A DNA stretch of 64,000 bases, taken from Kitasatospora indigofera (GTDB taxonomy: Bacteria; Actinomycetota; Actinomycetes; Streptomycetales; Streptomycetaceae). The DNA lies in assembly GCF_014655955.1 (NCBI RefSeq), contig NZ_BNBO01000010.1, positions 114,149 to 178,148 of the forward strand, read 5' to 3'. The notes under the pieces were generated by a model that worked only from the letters and a program-made list of their open reading frames with translations, was not told the DNA's origin and ran no database searches. This document shows positions 9,687 through 19,357 of the stretch, in pieces. Each line of letters starts with the position of its first letter. The first letter of the stretch is position 1. A program made the translations under genes and the position numbers.

Positions 9687-9736
9687 GTCCCTGTCCCCTC
9701 ACTGCGCCGTCCGTCGGCACTGTGCTGCTGCTGGTC

Positions 9737-10851
<1,115 letters not shown>

Positions 10852-10855
<4 letters not shown>

Positions 10856-11274
10856 TCGGGCACCTCCACCGGCGGCAGCACGGCGAGGGTCACGGCGTAC
10901 CGGTCCACCGGCTCGAAGGGCGGCGGCTCGCCGGCCGGCGGGCGCCAGGCGGCCGTCACTTCGTCCGGGCGGATCACCACGAGGGCCTCCAGGGGCGGGA
11001 GTCCGAGCTCCCGCACGGGCGGCAGGAAGGTCTCGGGGGCGGCGTCGGCAAAGGTCTCGGCGAGGGCGGTCGGCCACTGGGCCGGCGCCGGCGCCTGGAT
11101 GTCGAGGGCCAGTCGCTGGTCGGGGTTGCGCAGGGTCGCGGCGGCGGCGTTGACCTCGCGCGGACTGTGCCGGCGGGCCCGGATGGCCTTGAGGTGGGCC
11201 GCCTTGATCTCGGCCGCCCCGGCCCCGAGCGGGAGGCCGAGGATGTCGTACGCGGTCTCATCGGGCAGTGGCAC
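10852..11274 (-). CDS. degenerate J-domain (DnaJ-like) protein
   Basis: 140 residues. The N-terminus (8-58) reads as a compact J domain: YDILGLPLGAG, then AEIKAAHLKAIRARR, then LRNPDQRLALDI at the end. The invariant HPD tripeptide that stimulates Hsp70 ATPase is replaced by HSP at 36-38, and helix III is short. The rest (60-140) is a proline-rich domain of unknown role. The gene overlaps the GrpE-like start by 4 bp and follows the large TPR gene by 18 bp. Position between TPR and GrpE/Hsp70 genes supports a co-chaperone role, but loss of the Asp of HPD suggests it may not stimulate ATP hydrolysis in the usual way. Confidence 0.75.
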
Positions 11275-11292
11275 GACGGTCTCCTGTCCCCA

Positions 11293-14200
11293 TCAGCGCA
11301 TCCTGGCCAACTGGGCGTTGAGCATCATCAGTTCGGTGTTGTAGGGGTCGATCTCCAGGCCTTCGCGGACGGCCCGGCGGGCCCCGTACAAGCCCCGCCG
11401 GTTGGCCAGGGCGACGGCCTGGATCCGGTAGCAGAGGGCCAGTTGCTGCCGGGTGTCGGCCAGGTCGAGGACCTCCAGGGACTTCTTGAGCAGGGCGACC
11501 GCCCGGGTGAAGTCGTCCGCGTTGGCCCGGTCGACGCCGTGGTTGCGCAGCGTCCAAGCCAGGGCCTCGCGGGTCTGCGCGTCGTCCTCGTACCGGCGGG
11601 CCTCCTCCAGCAGGCCGATGCGTTCCGTCGGCCGGCTCTTGAACTCCTCGCCGAGGGCGTGGTTGTGCAGCATCACGCCGAGGATCCGGCGGCCCTCGGC
11701 GCGGGCGTCGGCGACGTCCTTCTCGGGGTCGAGCGCCACCGCCTCGGTGGCGGCGGCGAGCGCCGGGGCGCGGTCCCGGGCGAGGGCGAGCTTGCGGCCC
11801 TTGCGGTACAGGACGCCGGACAGCGCGCGGCGGGTGTCGTCGCTGTCCGCGAGCGCCAGTGCCTCGCGCAGCAGCTCCTCGGCCGCCTCGAAGTCCCGGT
11901 CCCGGCCCTCGTCCATCAGGGCGCCGGCCCGGTTGCCCAGCACGGTGGCCGCCGTCCGCCGGACGAGTTCGTCGTCGGGGGTGAACCGCAGGGCCAGCCG
12001 GGCCAGCCGCAGCGCCTCGGCGTAGTCCCGCTGCTCGTTGTTCACCTTGCGGCCGAGCTGCAGGTAGCTGGCGCCCAGGTTCTGCCGGACGCCGTGGTGG
12101 CCCGGGGCGAGGGCGAGGGCCTGCTCCAGCAGGGCGACCGCGCCGGCGTGGTTCTCGCTGTCCTCGGCCAGCAGCCCCCGGACGCCCTGGAGCGCGGCGT
12201 CCGCGATCTGCTCGCGGCGGGTGTCGAGCGCGGCGCCGCCGGCCGCGGCCCTGGTCCAGCTGTCCAGCGCGGCGGCCCACTCCCGGTGCCGGTGGCGCTC
12301 CGCCGCCTGCCGGAGCAGGACTTCGGTCAGCAGGCCGGCGGCGTCCTGGCCCGCCCGGCCGGCCAGCGCCGCGACGGCCTCCTCGTAGAGGCCCTGCTCC
12401 AGCAGGAAGTGCTGGACGCCGAGCGGGGAGAGCAGGGCGGCGAGCCGGGCGGGACCGCCGGCGGCGAGGGCGGCGTCCAGGGCGCCGGTCCAGGCCGGCC
12501 CGGCGGGTTGTTCCCGGATCCGGGCGAGCAGCAGCGGGCCGCAGGCGAGCCCGGCCGGGCCGTCGCCGGCCAGGGCGGCCCGGGCCATCTCCTCGGCGGC
12601 CCGCAGTTCGAGGCTCCACCGGACGTCCAGGGTGATGCCGGCGTCCTGCTCGGGCAGGCCTTCGGCGGCGTCGCTCTCCCGCAGGTCCCGGCCGATCCGC
12701 TCGGCCAGGGCCGCCCGGGCGGTGGCGATCTGCTCAGGCGCCGGGGTGCGTCCGGTCCGCTCGGCGAGCAGGGCCCAGAACGCCGGGCTGTGCAGGACGG
12801 CGGCCCAGCAGGCGGCAGTCCACTCCCAGTAGGCGCGGCCCGCGCCCGAGGCGGCCAGCCGGTGGGCGGCCAGGGCCAGCGCGTGGATGGCGGCCAGGTC
12901 GCCGGGGGCCTGCTGCCAGGACGCCCGGCGGTGCTCCCAGGCCTGCGGGTGCCGGCCCTCCTGCTCGTCCAGGTCGGCGCGGCGCTCGGCCAGCAGTTGC
13001 TTGCCGCGCAGGCCGGTCGGGTGGGCGGGGGCCAGTTCGAGGGTCAGGTCGAGCTGCTGCTCGGCCTCCTCGTAGCGCTGCTCGTGGGCCGCCCGGACGG
13101 CCAGCGCGAACCGGACGGCGGCCAGGGCGGCGCGGGCCTCCTCGTCCCGGCCGGCCTCGCCGAAGGCCCGGGCGGCGCCGGCCGGGTCTCCGCGCTCGGC
13201 GCGGAGCAGGGCCGCCGTCCGGCGGGCGCGGGGATCGGCGGGTGCCCAGCGGGTGAGCGCGGCCTCGGCCGTTTCCAGGTCGCCGGCCCGGCGGGCGGCG
13301 TCGAGCAGGGCGGCGGTGACCGGGGCCAGGCAGCTGCGGCAGCGGACCGCGGCCGCGGAAGGGGAGGCGGAGGCGTTCGGGGAGGCGATGGGGGCGGCGC
13401 GCAGGACGGCGGCGTGGTCGTCGCAGCAGGGCCGCCCGCACTGGCCGCACCGGACGGTGGACGGCGCCGGGCAGTCCCCGGCGGCCTCCTCCCCGGCCGT
13501 GTCCCCCTGCCCCGCGGCGCAGCGCAGCGCCGGGACGCCGGGGGCGTCGCCCGGGGAGCCGGGCTCCTGCTCAGGGTCCAGGGCGTTCGTGTCCAGGACG
13601 TGCGTGTCCAGGGCGTGCGCGTAGAGGGCGGCGGCGCGGGCCCAGCTCCCGGCCCGGGCGGCGAGCGCCCCGCGCAGCACGGCCTCGGCCGGGTCCTGCG
13701 GGAGCACGTCGGCGGCGCCCGGGGCACCGGCCCCGGCCCCGGCCGGAGCGGGGTGCTCGGCCCCGGCCTGGTCGCCCAGCAGCGCGACCGCGAGCGCCGG
13801 GCGGCCCTGCACCAGCCGGGCCAGCGCCAGGTGGTGGCGGCCGCGGGGGGTGATCCGGCGCTGCCCCAGCGGCCGGAGCAGGTCCACGACGGCGGCGGCG
13901 TCACCGCTCAGGAGGGCCGGCACGGCGAGCAGGTGGGTGGCGCGGGCGTCCTCGGGGTCGGACAGCAGGGCGATCCGCAGCAGGCGGGTGACCCGGCGGC
14001 GGGCCGGCTCGTCGGCGGGCCGGGCGAGCAGCGCGGTGCCGCCCTCGCGCAGGGCGGCCTCGGCGATGAGCACCGGCCAGGTCGGGGCGGCCGGATGGGT
14101 GCCCTCCGGGTCGAGGTCACGGCAGCTCTCCCAGAGTTCGCGGGCGCCGGCATGGTCACCGGCGGCCAGGGCGCGGCGGGCCAGGTGGTCCCGGGCGGTG

Positions 14201-15525
14201 GCGAGGTTGCGGGCCACGGCGGGAATCCGCTCCAGGGCGGTCCAGCACTCGGCGGCGGCGGCCGGGTCGCCGAGGGCGGCGTGGGCGAGGCCGCGGTGGT
14301 GGACGGCCTCGGCGCCCCGCAGGCCGTCGAGGAAGTGCAGGGCCTGGGCGGGCTGGGCGGCGGCGGCGAGCGCCGCGCCGAGTCTGACCCGGCCGGGCTC
14401 CCAGTCCGGGGTCCGGGCGAGTCCGGCCTGGTACTGGGCGACGGCGGCGGCCGGGTCGGCGGCCCGTTCGGCCAGCAGCCCCAGGCCGAAACGGGCGGGC
14501 GCGTGGTCGGCGTCGGCCCGCAGCGCGGCCTCGAAGCAGGCCCCGGCGGCGGCGTCCTCGTGTTCGGCGACGGCCAGCACACCGCGCGCGTAGTGGGTGC
14601 GCGGGTCGTCCTGGCCCTCCCGGACGGCGGCGTCGAGGTCGGCCCGGGCCCGGCGGAGATCGCCCGCCTCGCGGTGCGCGATGCCGCGCTGCAGCGGGAC
14701 CTCGCGGCGCAGCCGCTCCCCCAGGGTCCAGGGGGACGGCGTGCCGGGCGGGCGGCGGGCGGCCTCGTCCAGGGCCTGGACGGCCTCCGGATGGCGGCCC
14801 TGCCCGGCCAGCACCACGCCCAGCCGGAACCAGATCTCGGCGCTGCCGGTGACCGCGCCGCCGGCCGCGCCCTGGCCGGTGGCGACCCGCAGGGTGGCCT
14901 CGGCGTCGGCCGGGCGGCCGCCGGCGCGCTGCGCCGCGCTGCGGGCGAGCACCGCCCATTCCAGGCCGGGCGCGGCCAGCAGCACCCGGCGGGCGAAGTC
15001 CGCCGCCTCGGCGTGGCCCAGCCGGCGGGCGGCCAGGCAGCGCTGCTGGAGGTACGCGTCGACCGGGCCGGCCGCCTGCCCCGGGGCGGCCGCCAGCGCG
15101 GCGAGCACGATGTCGAGCTCCTCCACCCCGGCCTCGGCGGCCGGGACGGCGCCGGCGGCGATGTCCTCGGCCAGCGCCCGGAGGGCCTCCGGCGGGAGTT
15201 CGGTGAGGGCGAAGGCCTCGCGGTAGAGCCGGAGGGCGGCCGGGCCGTCGCCGAGGGCCGCGGTGCAGAGCCCCTGGCCGACCAGCGCGTTGCCGCGGCC
15301 CTTGCGCAGCGTCGGGCTGAGGGCGGCGCCGGCCAGCCGTTCGGCGAGCTTGCGGTAGGCGCGCAGGGCCTGCGGCGTACGGCCGGCGGCCCGGGCGGCG
15401 TCGGCCGCGGCGAGGAGCTGGGCGTACTGGTCGGCCCGGGTGACCGGGCGGCTCGCGGCGCGCCGGCGGAGACCGGCCCCGAGCAGCAGGGCGATCACCG
15501 GCAGCAGGACGAGAAGGATCGTCAT
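11293..15525 (-). CDS. giant membrane-anchored TPR protein with central zinc-binding motif
   Basis: 1410 residues, first gene of the chaperone operon. An N-terminal membrane segment (TILLVLLPVIALLLGAGL, 2-19) is followed by basic residues and then tandem TPR-like helical repeats through nearly the whole length, including WFRLGVVLAGQGRHPEAVQALDEA and LGLGLLAER-type units. In the middle there is a cysteine cluster (CGQCGRPCCDDH and CRSCLAP) of B-box or zinc-ribbon type. A single membrane anchor with a large cytoplasmic TPR array suggests a scaffold that brings the downstream J/GrpE/Hsp70 proteins to the membrane; this is inference. Function is otherwise unknown. Confidence 0.88.
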   Translation of the reverse strand: MTILLVLLPVIALLLGAGLRRRAASRPVTRADQYAQLLAAADAARAAGRTPQALRAYRKLAERLAGAALSPTLRKGRGNALVGQGLCTAALGDGPAALRLYREAFALTELPPEALRALAEDIAAGAVPAAEAGVEELDIVLAALAAAPGQAAGPVDAYLQQRCLAARRLGHAEAADFARRVLLAAPGLEWAVLARSAAQRAGGRPADAEATLRVATGQGAAGGAVTGSAEIWFRLGVVLAGQGRHPEAVQALDEAARRPPGTPSPWTLGERLRREVPLQRGIAHREAGDLRRARADLDAAVREGQDDPRTHYARGVLAVAEHEDAAAGACFEAALRADADHAPARFGLGLLAERAADPAAAVAQYQAGLARTPDWEPGRVRLGAALAAAAQPAQALHFLDGLRGAEAVHHRGLAHAALGDPAAAAECWTALERIPAVARNLATARDHLARRALAAGDHAGARELWESCRDLDPEGTHPAAPTWPVLIAEAALREGGTALLARPADEPARRRVTRLLRIALLSDPEDARATHLLAVPALLSGDAAAVVDLLRPLGQRRITPRGRHHLALARLVQGRPALAVALLGDQAGAEHPAPAGAGAGAPGAADVLPQDPAEAVLRGALAARAGSWARAAALYAHALDTHVLDTNALDPEQEPGSPGDAPGVPALRCAAGQGDTAGEEAAGDCPAPSTVRCGQCGRPCCDDHAAVLRAAPIASPNASASPSAAAVRCRSCLAPVTAALLDAARRAGDLETAEAALTRWAPADPRARRTAALLRAERGDPAGAARAFGEAGRDEEARAALAAVRFALAVRAAHEQRYEEAEQQLDLTLELAPAHPTGLRGKQLLAERRADLDEQEGRHPQAWEHRRASWQQAPGDLAAIHALALAAHRLAASGAGRAYWEWTAACWAAVLHSPAFWALLAERTGRTPAPEQIATARAALAERIGRDLRESDAAEGLPEQDAGITLDVRWSLELRAAEEMARAALAGDGPAGLACGPLLLARIREQPAGPAWTGALDAALAAGGPARLAALLSPLGVQHFLLEQGLYEEAVAALAGRAGQDAAGLLTEVLLRQAAERHRHREWAAALDSWTRAAAGGAALDTRREQIADAALQGVRGLLAEDSENHAGAVALLEQALALAPGHHGVRQNLGASYLQLGRKVNNEQRDYAEALRLARLALRFTPDDELVRRTAATVLGNRAGALMDEGRDRDFEAAEELLREALALADSDDTRRALSGVLYRKGRKLALARDRAPALAAATEAVALDPEKDVADARAEGRRILGVMLHNHALGEEFKSRPTERIGLLEEARRYEDDAQTREALAWTLRNHGVDRANADDFTRAVALLKKSLEVLDLADTRQQLALCYRIQAVALANRRGLYGARRAVREGLEIDPYNTELMMLNAQLARMR

Positions 15526-15736
15526 CGCCGCATCCGGGCGTGGCTACGCCCATCCGTCGCACTCAACGGACCCCCCTCAGCTGCCGTCTCGGCTGTCTCC
15601 CCCGGTGCGGCCCGCGTCAGGTCGGTCACGTCGTCCGGGTGCGCGGGAACACCAGGAAATCATCTTGCCGGGCAATCGGCCGGAACGGAGATCTCTTCCC
15701 GAAATCACCTCAAAAACCTTGGCATCGAACAAGTTT

Positions 15737-15761
15737 GTCGATCAGTCATATGATGATCGAC
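15737..15761. promoter_or_regulatory. palindrome upstream of the chaperone operon, possible operator
   Basis: Perfect 8-bp inverted repeat GTCGATCA / TGATCGAC with a 9-bp spacer centred on CATATG. It sits in a conspicuously AT-richer patch (about 15650-15765) 212 bp upstream of the giant TPR gene. This is the size and form of a dimeric regulator site. The regulator is unknown. No gene is supported in 15526-15949. Confidence 0.5.
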
Positions 15762-15840
15762 TGCGCCCCGGGGCGGGCAGGGCACCGGCTGACCAGGGGT
15801 TTCCGACCGGCACTCCGACCACGCCGGGACAGCCTGACCG

Positions 15841-15934
15841 GGGCCGGACGGCCGGACGGACAGGGGCCGGACGGACAGGGGCCGGACGGCCGACCGGTCG
15901 GACGGACGACCGGTCGGACGGGGGCCGGACGGCC
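15841..15934. repeat. short GC-rich direct repeats
   Basis: Between the chaperone operon and the serpin gene there are two near-perfect direct repeats: a unit of GCCGGACGGACAGGGG twice, followed by CGACCGGTCGGACG twice. They are non-coding and lie just downstream of the serpin stop codon on the minus strand. Confidence 0.7.
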
Positions 15935-15949
15935 GGCGCGACCAGGTGC

Positions 15950-17464
15950 TCAGGGCCGCGGGTCGGTGACCTGTCCGAGGAAGAGCGGCTGCCCGGTGGC
16001 GGTGTCGCGGACCAGGAAGACGAACGGACGGTCGATGTGCAGCTCCACGGCCTGCCGGGGCATCTCCGCGGCGGCCGCGCCGATCCCGACGCCGCTGCCC
16101 GCGGCGGCGACCGTGCCGTCCTCGTCCACCGCGACGGTCGCCTTCTGCACCACGGCGTCCACCTTCAGCCGCTCCTGCTCGCCGGGGCCCGGGATGCCGC
16201 CGAGGTCGGCGTCGTCGAAGGCGGCGTTCACCCCGAGCGAGCGCAGCGGGGCGACGAGGTCGTTCGAGGTCTCGAAGGTGAAGCGGGGCAGGGTCAGGTC
16301 GACCTGCCGCTCGGCCAGGCCGCCGAGGATCCGGTCGAGCTGCGGGGCGTCCAGCCCGCGCACGAAGCCCTCGAACCCGCCCTGCGCGGGGACCACCAGG
16401 TCCATCGCCAGATTGCTCCCGGCATAGGGGAGTTCGACGGCCTGCCAGGGCTGTCCGGCGATCCCGCCGGACCCCTCGGCGTAGCGCAGCGCGGCGTTCC
16501 GGCCCATCGTGCTGACGGGCGCGGCGTTGCCGTCCGGGCGGTGGAACGGCTGGTCCGAGGTGTGGGCGTGGGGGAACGGCTCGCGCCACTTCGCCTTGAG
16601 GTAGAGGGCGTCGGTGAGGACGAGCCGGGTGTCCGGGGTGATGTCGCGCGGGCCGAAGAGGTCCTTGACCCGGCCCTCGGTGTCCTGCTCGACCAGGGCG
16701 TTGACCGCCTGGCGGGAGCCGGCCGGGTCCTTCCTGAAGTCGGTGGTCCGCACGCCCGTGTCGAAGGCGGCGGCGAGGGTGGCGAGGTAGCCGGGGTCCA
16801 GGGCGAAGCCCTGCTGGGCCCAGAGCGTGTCCGAGCGTCGCAGCACCGTGCCGTCCTTGCCGCCGGCGGGCCGGGACAGCCGGTCGAGCGCGCCGGTCGC
16901 CGCCGCGTACCGGGCGGGGGTGAGTCCGGTGTGCAGCGCCTTGGACAGCTCGTCCGCCGTGGCGCCGCGCGCGCCGGGCAGCACCATCGCCAGCGCGGTG
17001 GCCAGGCCGGACGGCGAGAGCACCAGGTTGCGGCCGGCGCCGCCGTCGGCCGTGAGCGCCCGGTAAAGGTCCACGCCGAAGGCGTTGGTCGCGGCGGCGG
17101 TGGCCGCCAGCTGCCCGGGATCGGCGCTCGCGGGGGTGGCGGGGACCGAGACCCGGACCACGGACGGCGCCGGGCCGGCGCCCGGGCCGGCCGTGCTGCC
17201 GCAGGCCGCGATCGGGGCCGTGGTCAGGACGGCCGCGAGGAGGAGCAGCACGGGGCGGCGGATCCGGCCGGTCCGGGAGGCCGGGCCGGTGCGGGGAACC
17301 GGTCCGGTGCGGGGAACCGGTCCGGTGCGGGGAACCGGTCCGGTGCGGGGAGCCCGTCCGGTGCGGGGAGCCCGTCCGGTCCCGCGGTTCGCGGCCGTTC
17401 CACTCGTCCTGCTCGCGTCGCTGACCTCAATTGCCCCACTGGCCCCACTGACCCCACTGGTCAT
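15950..17464 (-). CDS. serpin family protease inhibitor, predicted lipoprotein
   Basis: Predicted extracytoplasmic serine-protease inhibitor, up to 504 residues. A serpin fold is clear: NLVLSPSGLATALAMVLPGARGAT early, FPHAHTSDQPFHRPDG and MDLVVPAQGGFEGF in the middle, DRPFVFLVRDTATGQPLFLGQV at the end. The hinge of the reactive centre loop reads EDGTVAAAGSG, the small-residue pattern of inhibitory serpins; the loop runs on to AEMPRQ. A hydrophobic segment (VLLLLAAVLTTAPIAAC) ends in a lipobox with Cys88, so the protein is probably membrane-anchored. The 67 residues before it (RTGPVP repeats) are unusually long for a signal peptide, so the true start may differ. Bacterial serpins are uncommon. 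Confidence 0.88.
   Translation of the reverse strand: MTSGVSGASGAIEVSDASRTSGTAANRGTGRAPRTGRAPRTGPVPRTGPVPRTGPVPRTGPASRTGRIRRPVLLLLAAVLTTAPIAACGSTAGPGAGPAPSVVRVSVPATPASADPGQLAATAAATNAFGVDLYRALTADGGAGRNLVLSPSGLATALAMVLPGARGATADELSKALHTGLTPARYAAATGALDRLSRPAGGKDGTVLRRSDTLWAQQGFALDPGYLATLAAAFDTGVRTTDFRKDPAGSRQAVNALVEQDTEGRVKDLFGPRDITPDTRLVLTDALYLKAKWREPFPHAHTSDQPFHRPDGNAAPVSTMGRNAALRYAEGSGGIAGQPWQAVELPYAGSNLAMDLVVPAQGGFEGFVRGLDAPQLDRILGGLAERQVDLTLPRFTFETSNDLVAPLRSLGVNAAFDDADLGGIPGPGEQERLKVDAVVQKATVAVDEDGTVAAAGSGVGIGAAAAEMPRQAVELHIDRPFVFLVRDTATGQPLFLGQVTDPRP
17281..17384 (-). repeat. 18-bp tandem repeat in the serpin N-terminal coding region
   Basis: Five to six copies of an 18-bp unit, GGTCCGGTGCGGGGAACC on the plus strand, with late variants ending GAGCCC. 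They encode RTGPVP-type hexapeptides. The repeat makes the start of the serpin reading frame uncertain. Confidence 0.85.
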
Positions 17465-17725
17465 GGCAGGTGTCCCCGTCCTGGTTCGGAGCGCCGGCCT
17501 GGGCCGCGGCGCCGGTACTGGCGGTTTCGGCTGTCGGCGGTTCGACGCGGCCGCCCCCGGTCCGGTTCCGGCCCGGTTCCCCCCTGCAACCGGACCGGCC
17601 CCGGATCACCTCGGACCGGCTCCCGCCCGGCCCCGGACCGCCTCCGGCCCGGGCAGGGCACCCGAGAGCGCGCGACGGCGGCGCGCCCGGCCGGCGGTCG
17701 CGGCCGGCCCGCCTACCCTGACGCC

Positions 17726-18148
17726 ATGGCCGAGCCGAAGACCACCAGGACCACCGCCGACGTCGGGGAGTTCCTCGCCGCGGTGGCCGACGAACGGCGC
17801 CGGGCCGACGCCCAGGCGCTGTGCGCGCTGATGGCCGAGGCCACCGGCGCGGCGCCCGCCATGTGGGGCAGCGCGATCGTCGGGTTCGGGACGTACCACT
17901 ACCGCTACGCGAGCGGCCGGGAGGGCGACTGGCCGCCGGTCGGGCTGGCGCCGCGCAAGCAGGCGCTGACCCTGTACGTGGCCGAGGGCTTCGAGCGGCA
18001 CGCCGCTCTGCTGGCCCGGCTGGGCCCGGTCACCACCGGCAAGGGGTGCCTCTACATCAAGCGGCTGGCCGAGGTGGACGCCGAGGCGCTGCGCGAGCTG
18101 GTGAAGACGGCCTTCGACGCCTTCGACGGCAGGACGATCACCGGCTGA
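17726..18148 (+). CDS. DUF1801 domain protein
   Basis: 140 residues, DUF1801 family (a small alpha/beta fold, function unknown). Typical motifs are MWGSAIVGFGTYHYRYASGREGDW and the C-terminal GKGCLYIKRLAEVD. The start is ATG without a Shine-Dalgarno; instead TACCCT lies 8 bp upstream, which looks like a -10 box of a leaderless transcript. It is divergent from the serpin gene. Confidence 0.88.
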   Translation: MAEPKTTRTTADVGEFLAAVADERRRADAQALCALMAEATGAAPAMWGSAIVGFGTYHYRYASGREGDWPPVGLAPRKQALTLYVAEGFERHAALLARLGPVTTGKGCLYIKRLAEVDAEALRELVKTAFDAFDGRTITG

Positions 18149-18333
18149 CCCGGCCACGCGGCCGACCGCCGGACCGTGGGCCACCGTCCCGTGCCGTCCG
18201 GGTCACCCTCCCACGGCGGAAGGCCACCGTCCCACGTCACCCCGCATCTCCCGGCCGCCGTCCCGCGGCGGAAGACCGCCGGACGACGGCGGACAGCCAC
18301 CGGTCGCCGGGGCCGGGCGAGGCGGGCCGCCGG

Positions 18334-19341
18334 TCAGTCCTGGTCCCAGAGCGCGCCGAGGGCCAGCAGCTCGTCGCGGTGCTCGATCCGCTCCACCCAC
18401 TCGGCCGGCCAGGCGCCCGCGCCGTGGTGGGCGCCCGCGAAGGCACCGGCCAGGCAGGCCAGCGAGTCGGAGTCGCCCGAGGACCAGGCCGCCCGGCGGA
18501 CGGCCGCGACCGGGTCGTCCGGGAGCAGCAGGAAGCAGAGCAGGCCGGTGGCGAAGGCCTCCTCGGCGATCCAGCCCTCGCCGGTGGCCAGGCAGGGATC
18601 GGTCTCCGCGTCGGGGGCGGCCAGCGCGGCGTCCAGCCGGTCCAGGACGTGCAGGCAGTCGTCCCAGCCCCGGGTGATGAAGCTCTCCGCAGACGGGTCC
18701 TGCGCCCGGTCGGCGAGGTCGCCGAGCCAGTACGCGTGGTACTCGGCCCGCTGCGCCAGCGCGTACGCCCGCAGCAGACCGGGGAGTTCGGCCGGCGCCG
18801 TACCGCGCGAGAGCAGGCGGACGGTGTACGCGGTGAGGTCGCCGGCGGCCAGCGCGGTGGGGTGGCCGTGGGTGAGCGCGGCCTGCAGCTGCGCGGCGCC
18901 GGCGCACTCCTCCTCCGTGAGCCCGGGCAGCAGGCCGACCGGCGCGACCCGCATGTTGGCGCCGCAGCCCTTGGAGCCCACGTCGGTGGCGTCCTGCCAG
19001 CGCCGCCCGTCCCGCAGCCGCTCGCAGGAGCGCAGGCAGGTCATTCCGGGGGCCCGGTTGTTGTCCGGCGAACGCCACCAGTCGACGAACTCCTCCCGCA
19101 GCGGCCGCTCCAGGCGCAGCGGCCCGAGCGGGCCGCGCTCCAGCGCGGTCCGCAGGGCGCGGGCCACCGCCAGCGTCATCTGGGTGTCGTCGGTGACCAG
19201 CGCCCGCTTGGGCAAGGGCAGTTCGCGCCAGTCGGGCCAGTCCGCCGCGATCCGCCCGACCGGCAGGAACTCGGTGGGTCGTCCCATGGCGTCGCCGATC
19301 GCCAGGCCCAGCAGCGTGCCGGTGGCGGCCTTGCGCGTCAT
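18334..19341 (-). CDS. ADP-ribosylglycohydrolase family protein (second copy)
   Basis: 335 residues, DraG family. Motifs: LLGLAIGDAMGRPTEF at the start, VTDDTQMTLAV (first metal site), GSKGCGANMRVAPVG, and GDSDSLACLAGAFAGAHHG (second metal site). All expected acidic ligands are present. The start is ATG after GGAGGGGAC. It follows the P450 gene by 16 bp on the same strand and is probably in its operon. It is only distantly similar to the copy at 5550, so it is not a recent duplicate. Substrate unknown. Confidence 0.9.
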   Translation of the reverse strand: MTRKAATGTLLGLAIGDAMGRPTEFLPVGRIAADWPDWRELPLPKRALVTDDTQMTLAVARALRTALERGPLGPLRLERPLREEFVDWWRSPDNNRAPGMTCLRSCERLRDGRRWQDATDVGSKGCGANMRVAPVGLLPGLTEEECAGAAQLQAALTHGHPTALAAGDLTAYTVRLLSRGTAPAELPGLLRAYALAQRAEYHAYWLGDLADRAQDPSAESFITRGWDDCLHVLDRLDAALAAPDAETDPCLATGEGWIAEEAFATGLLCFLLLPDDPVAAVRRAAWSSGDSDSLACLAGAFAGAHHGAGAWPAEWVERIEHRDELLALGALWDQD

Positions 19342-19357
19342 GTCCCCTCCTTCTCGG

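Noticed and set aside
12632..12832. Various long open frames on the plus strand across 11.2-15.7 kb
   Set aside because: They are antisense shadows of the giant TPR gene: high GC gives long stop-free frames, there are no domains and starts are poor.
15540..16427. Rightward frame over the intergenic region and the serpin 3' end
   Set aside because: Antisense to the serpin and composed of repeats; no credible start or homologous motif.
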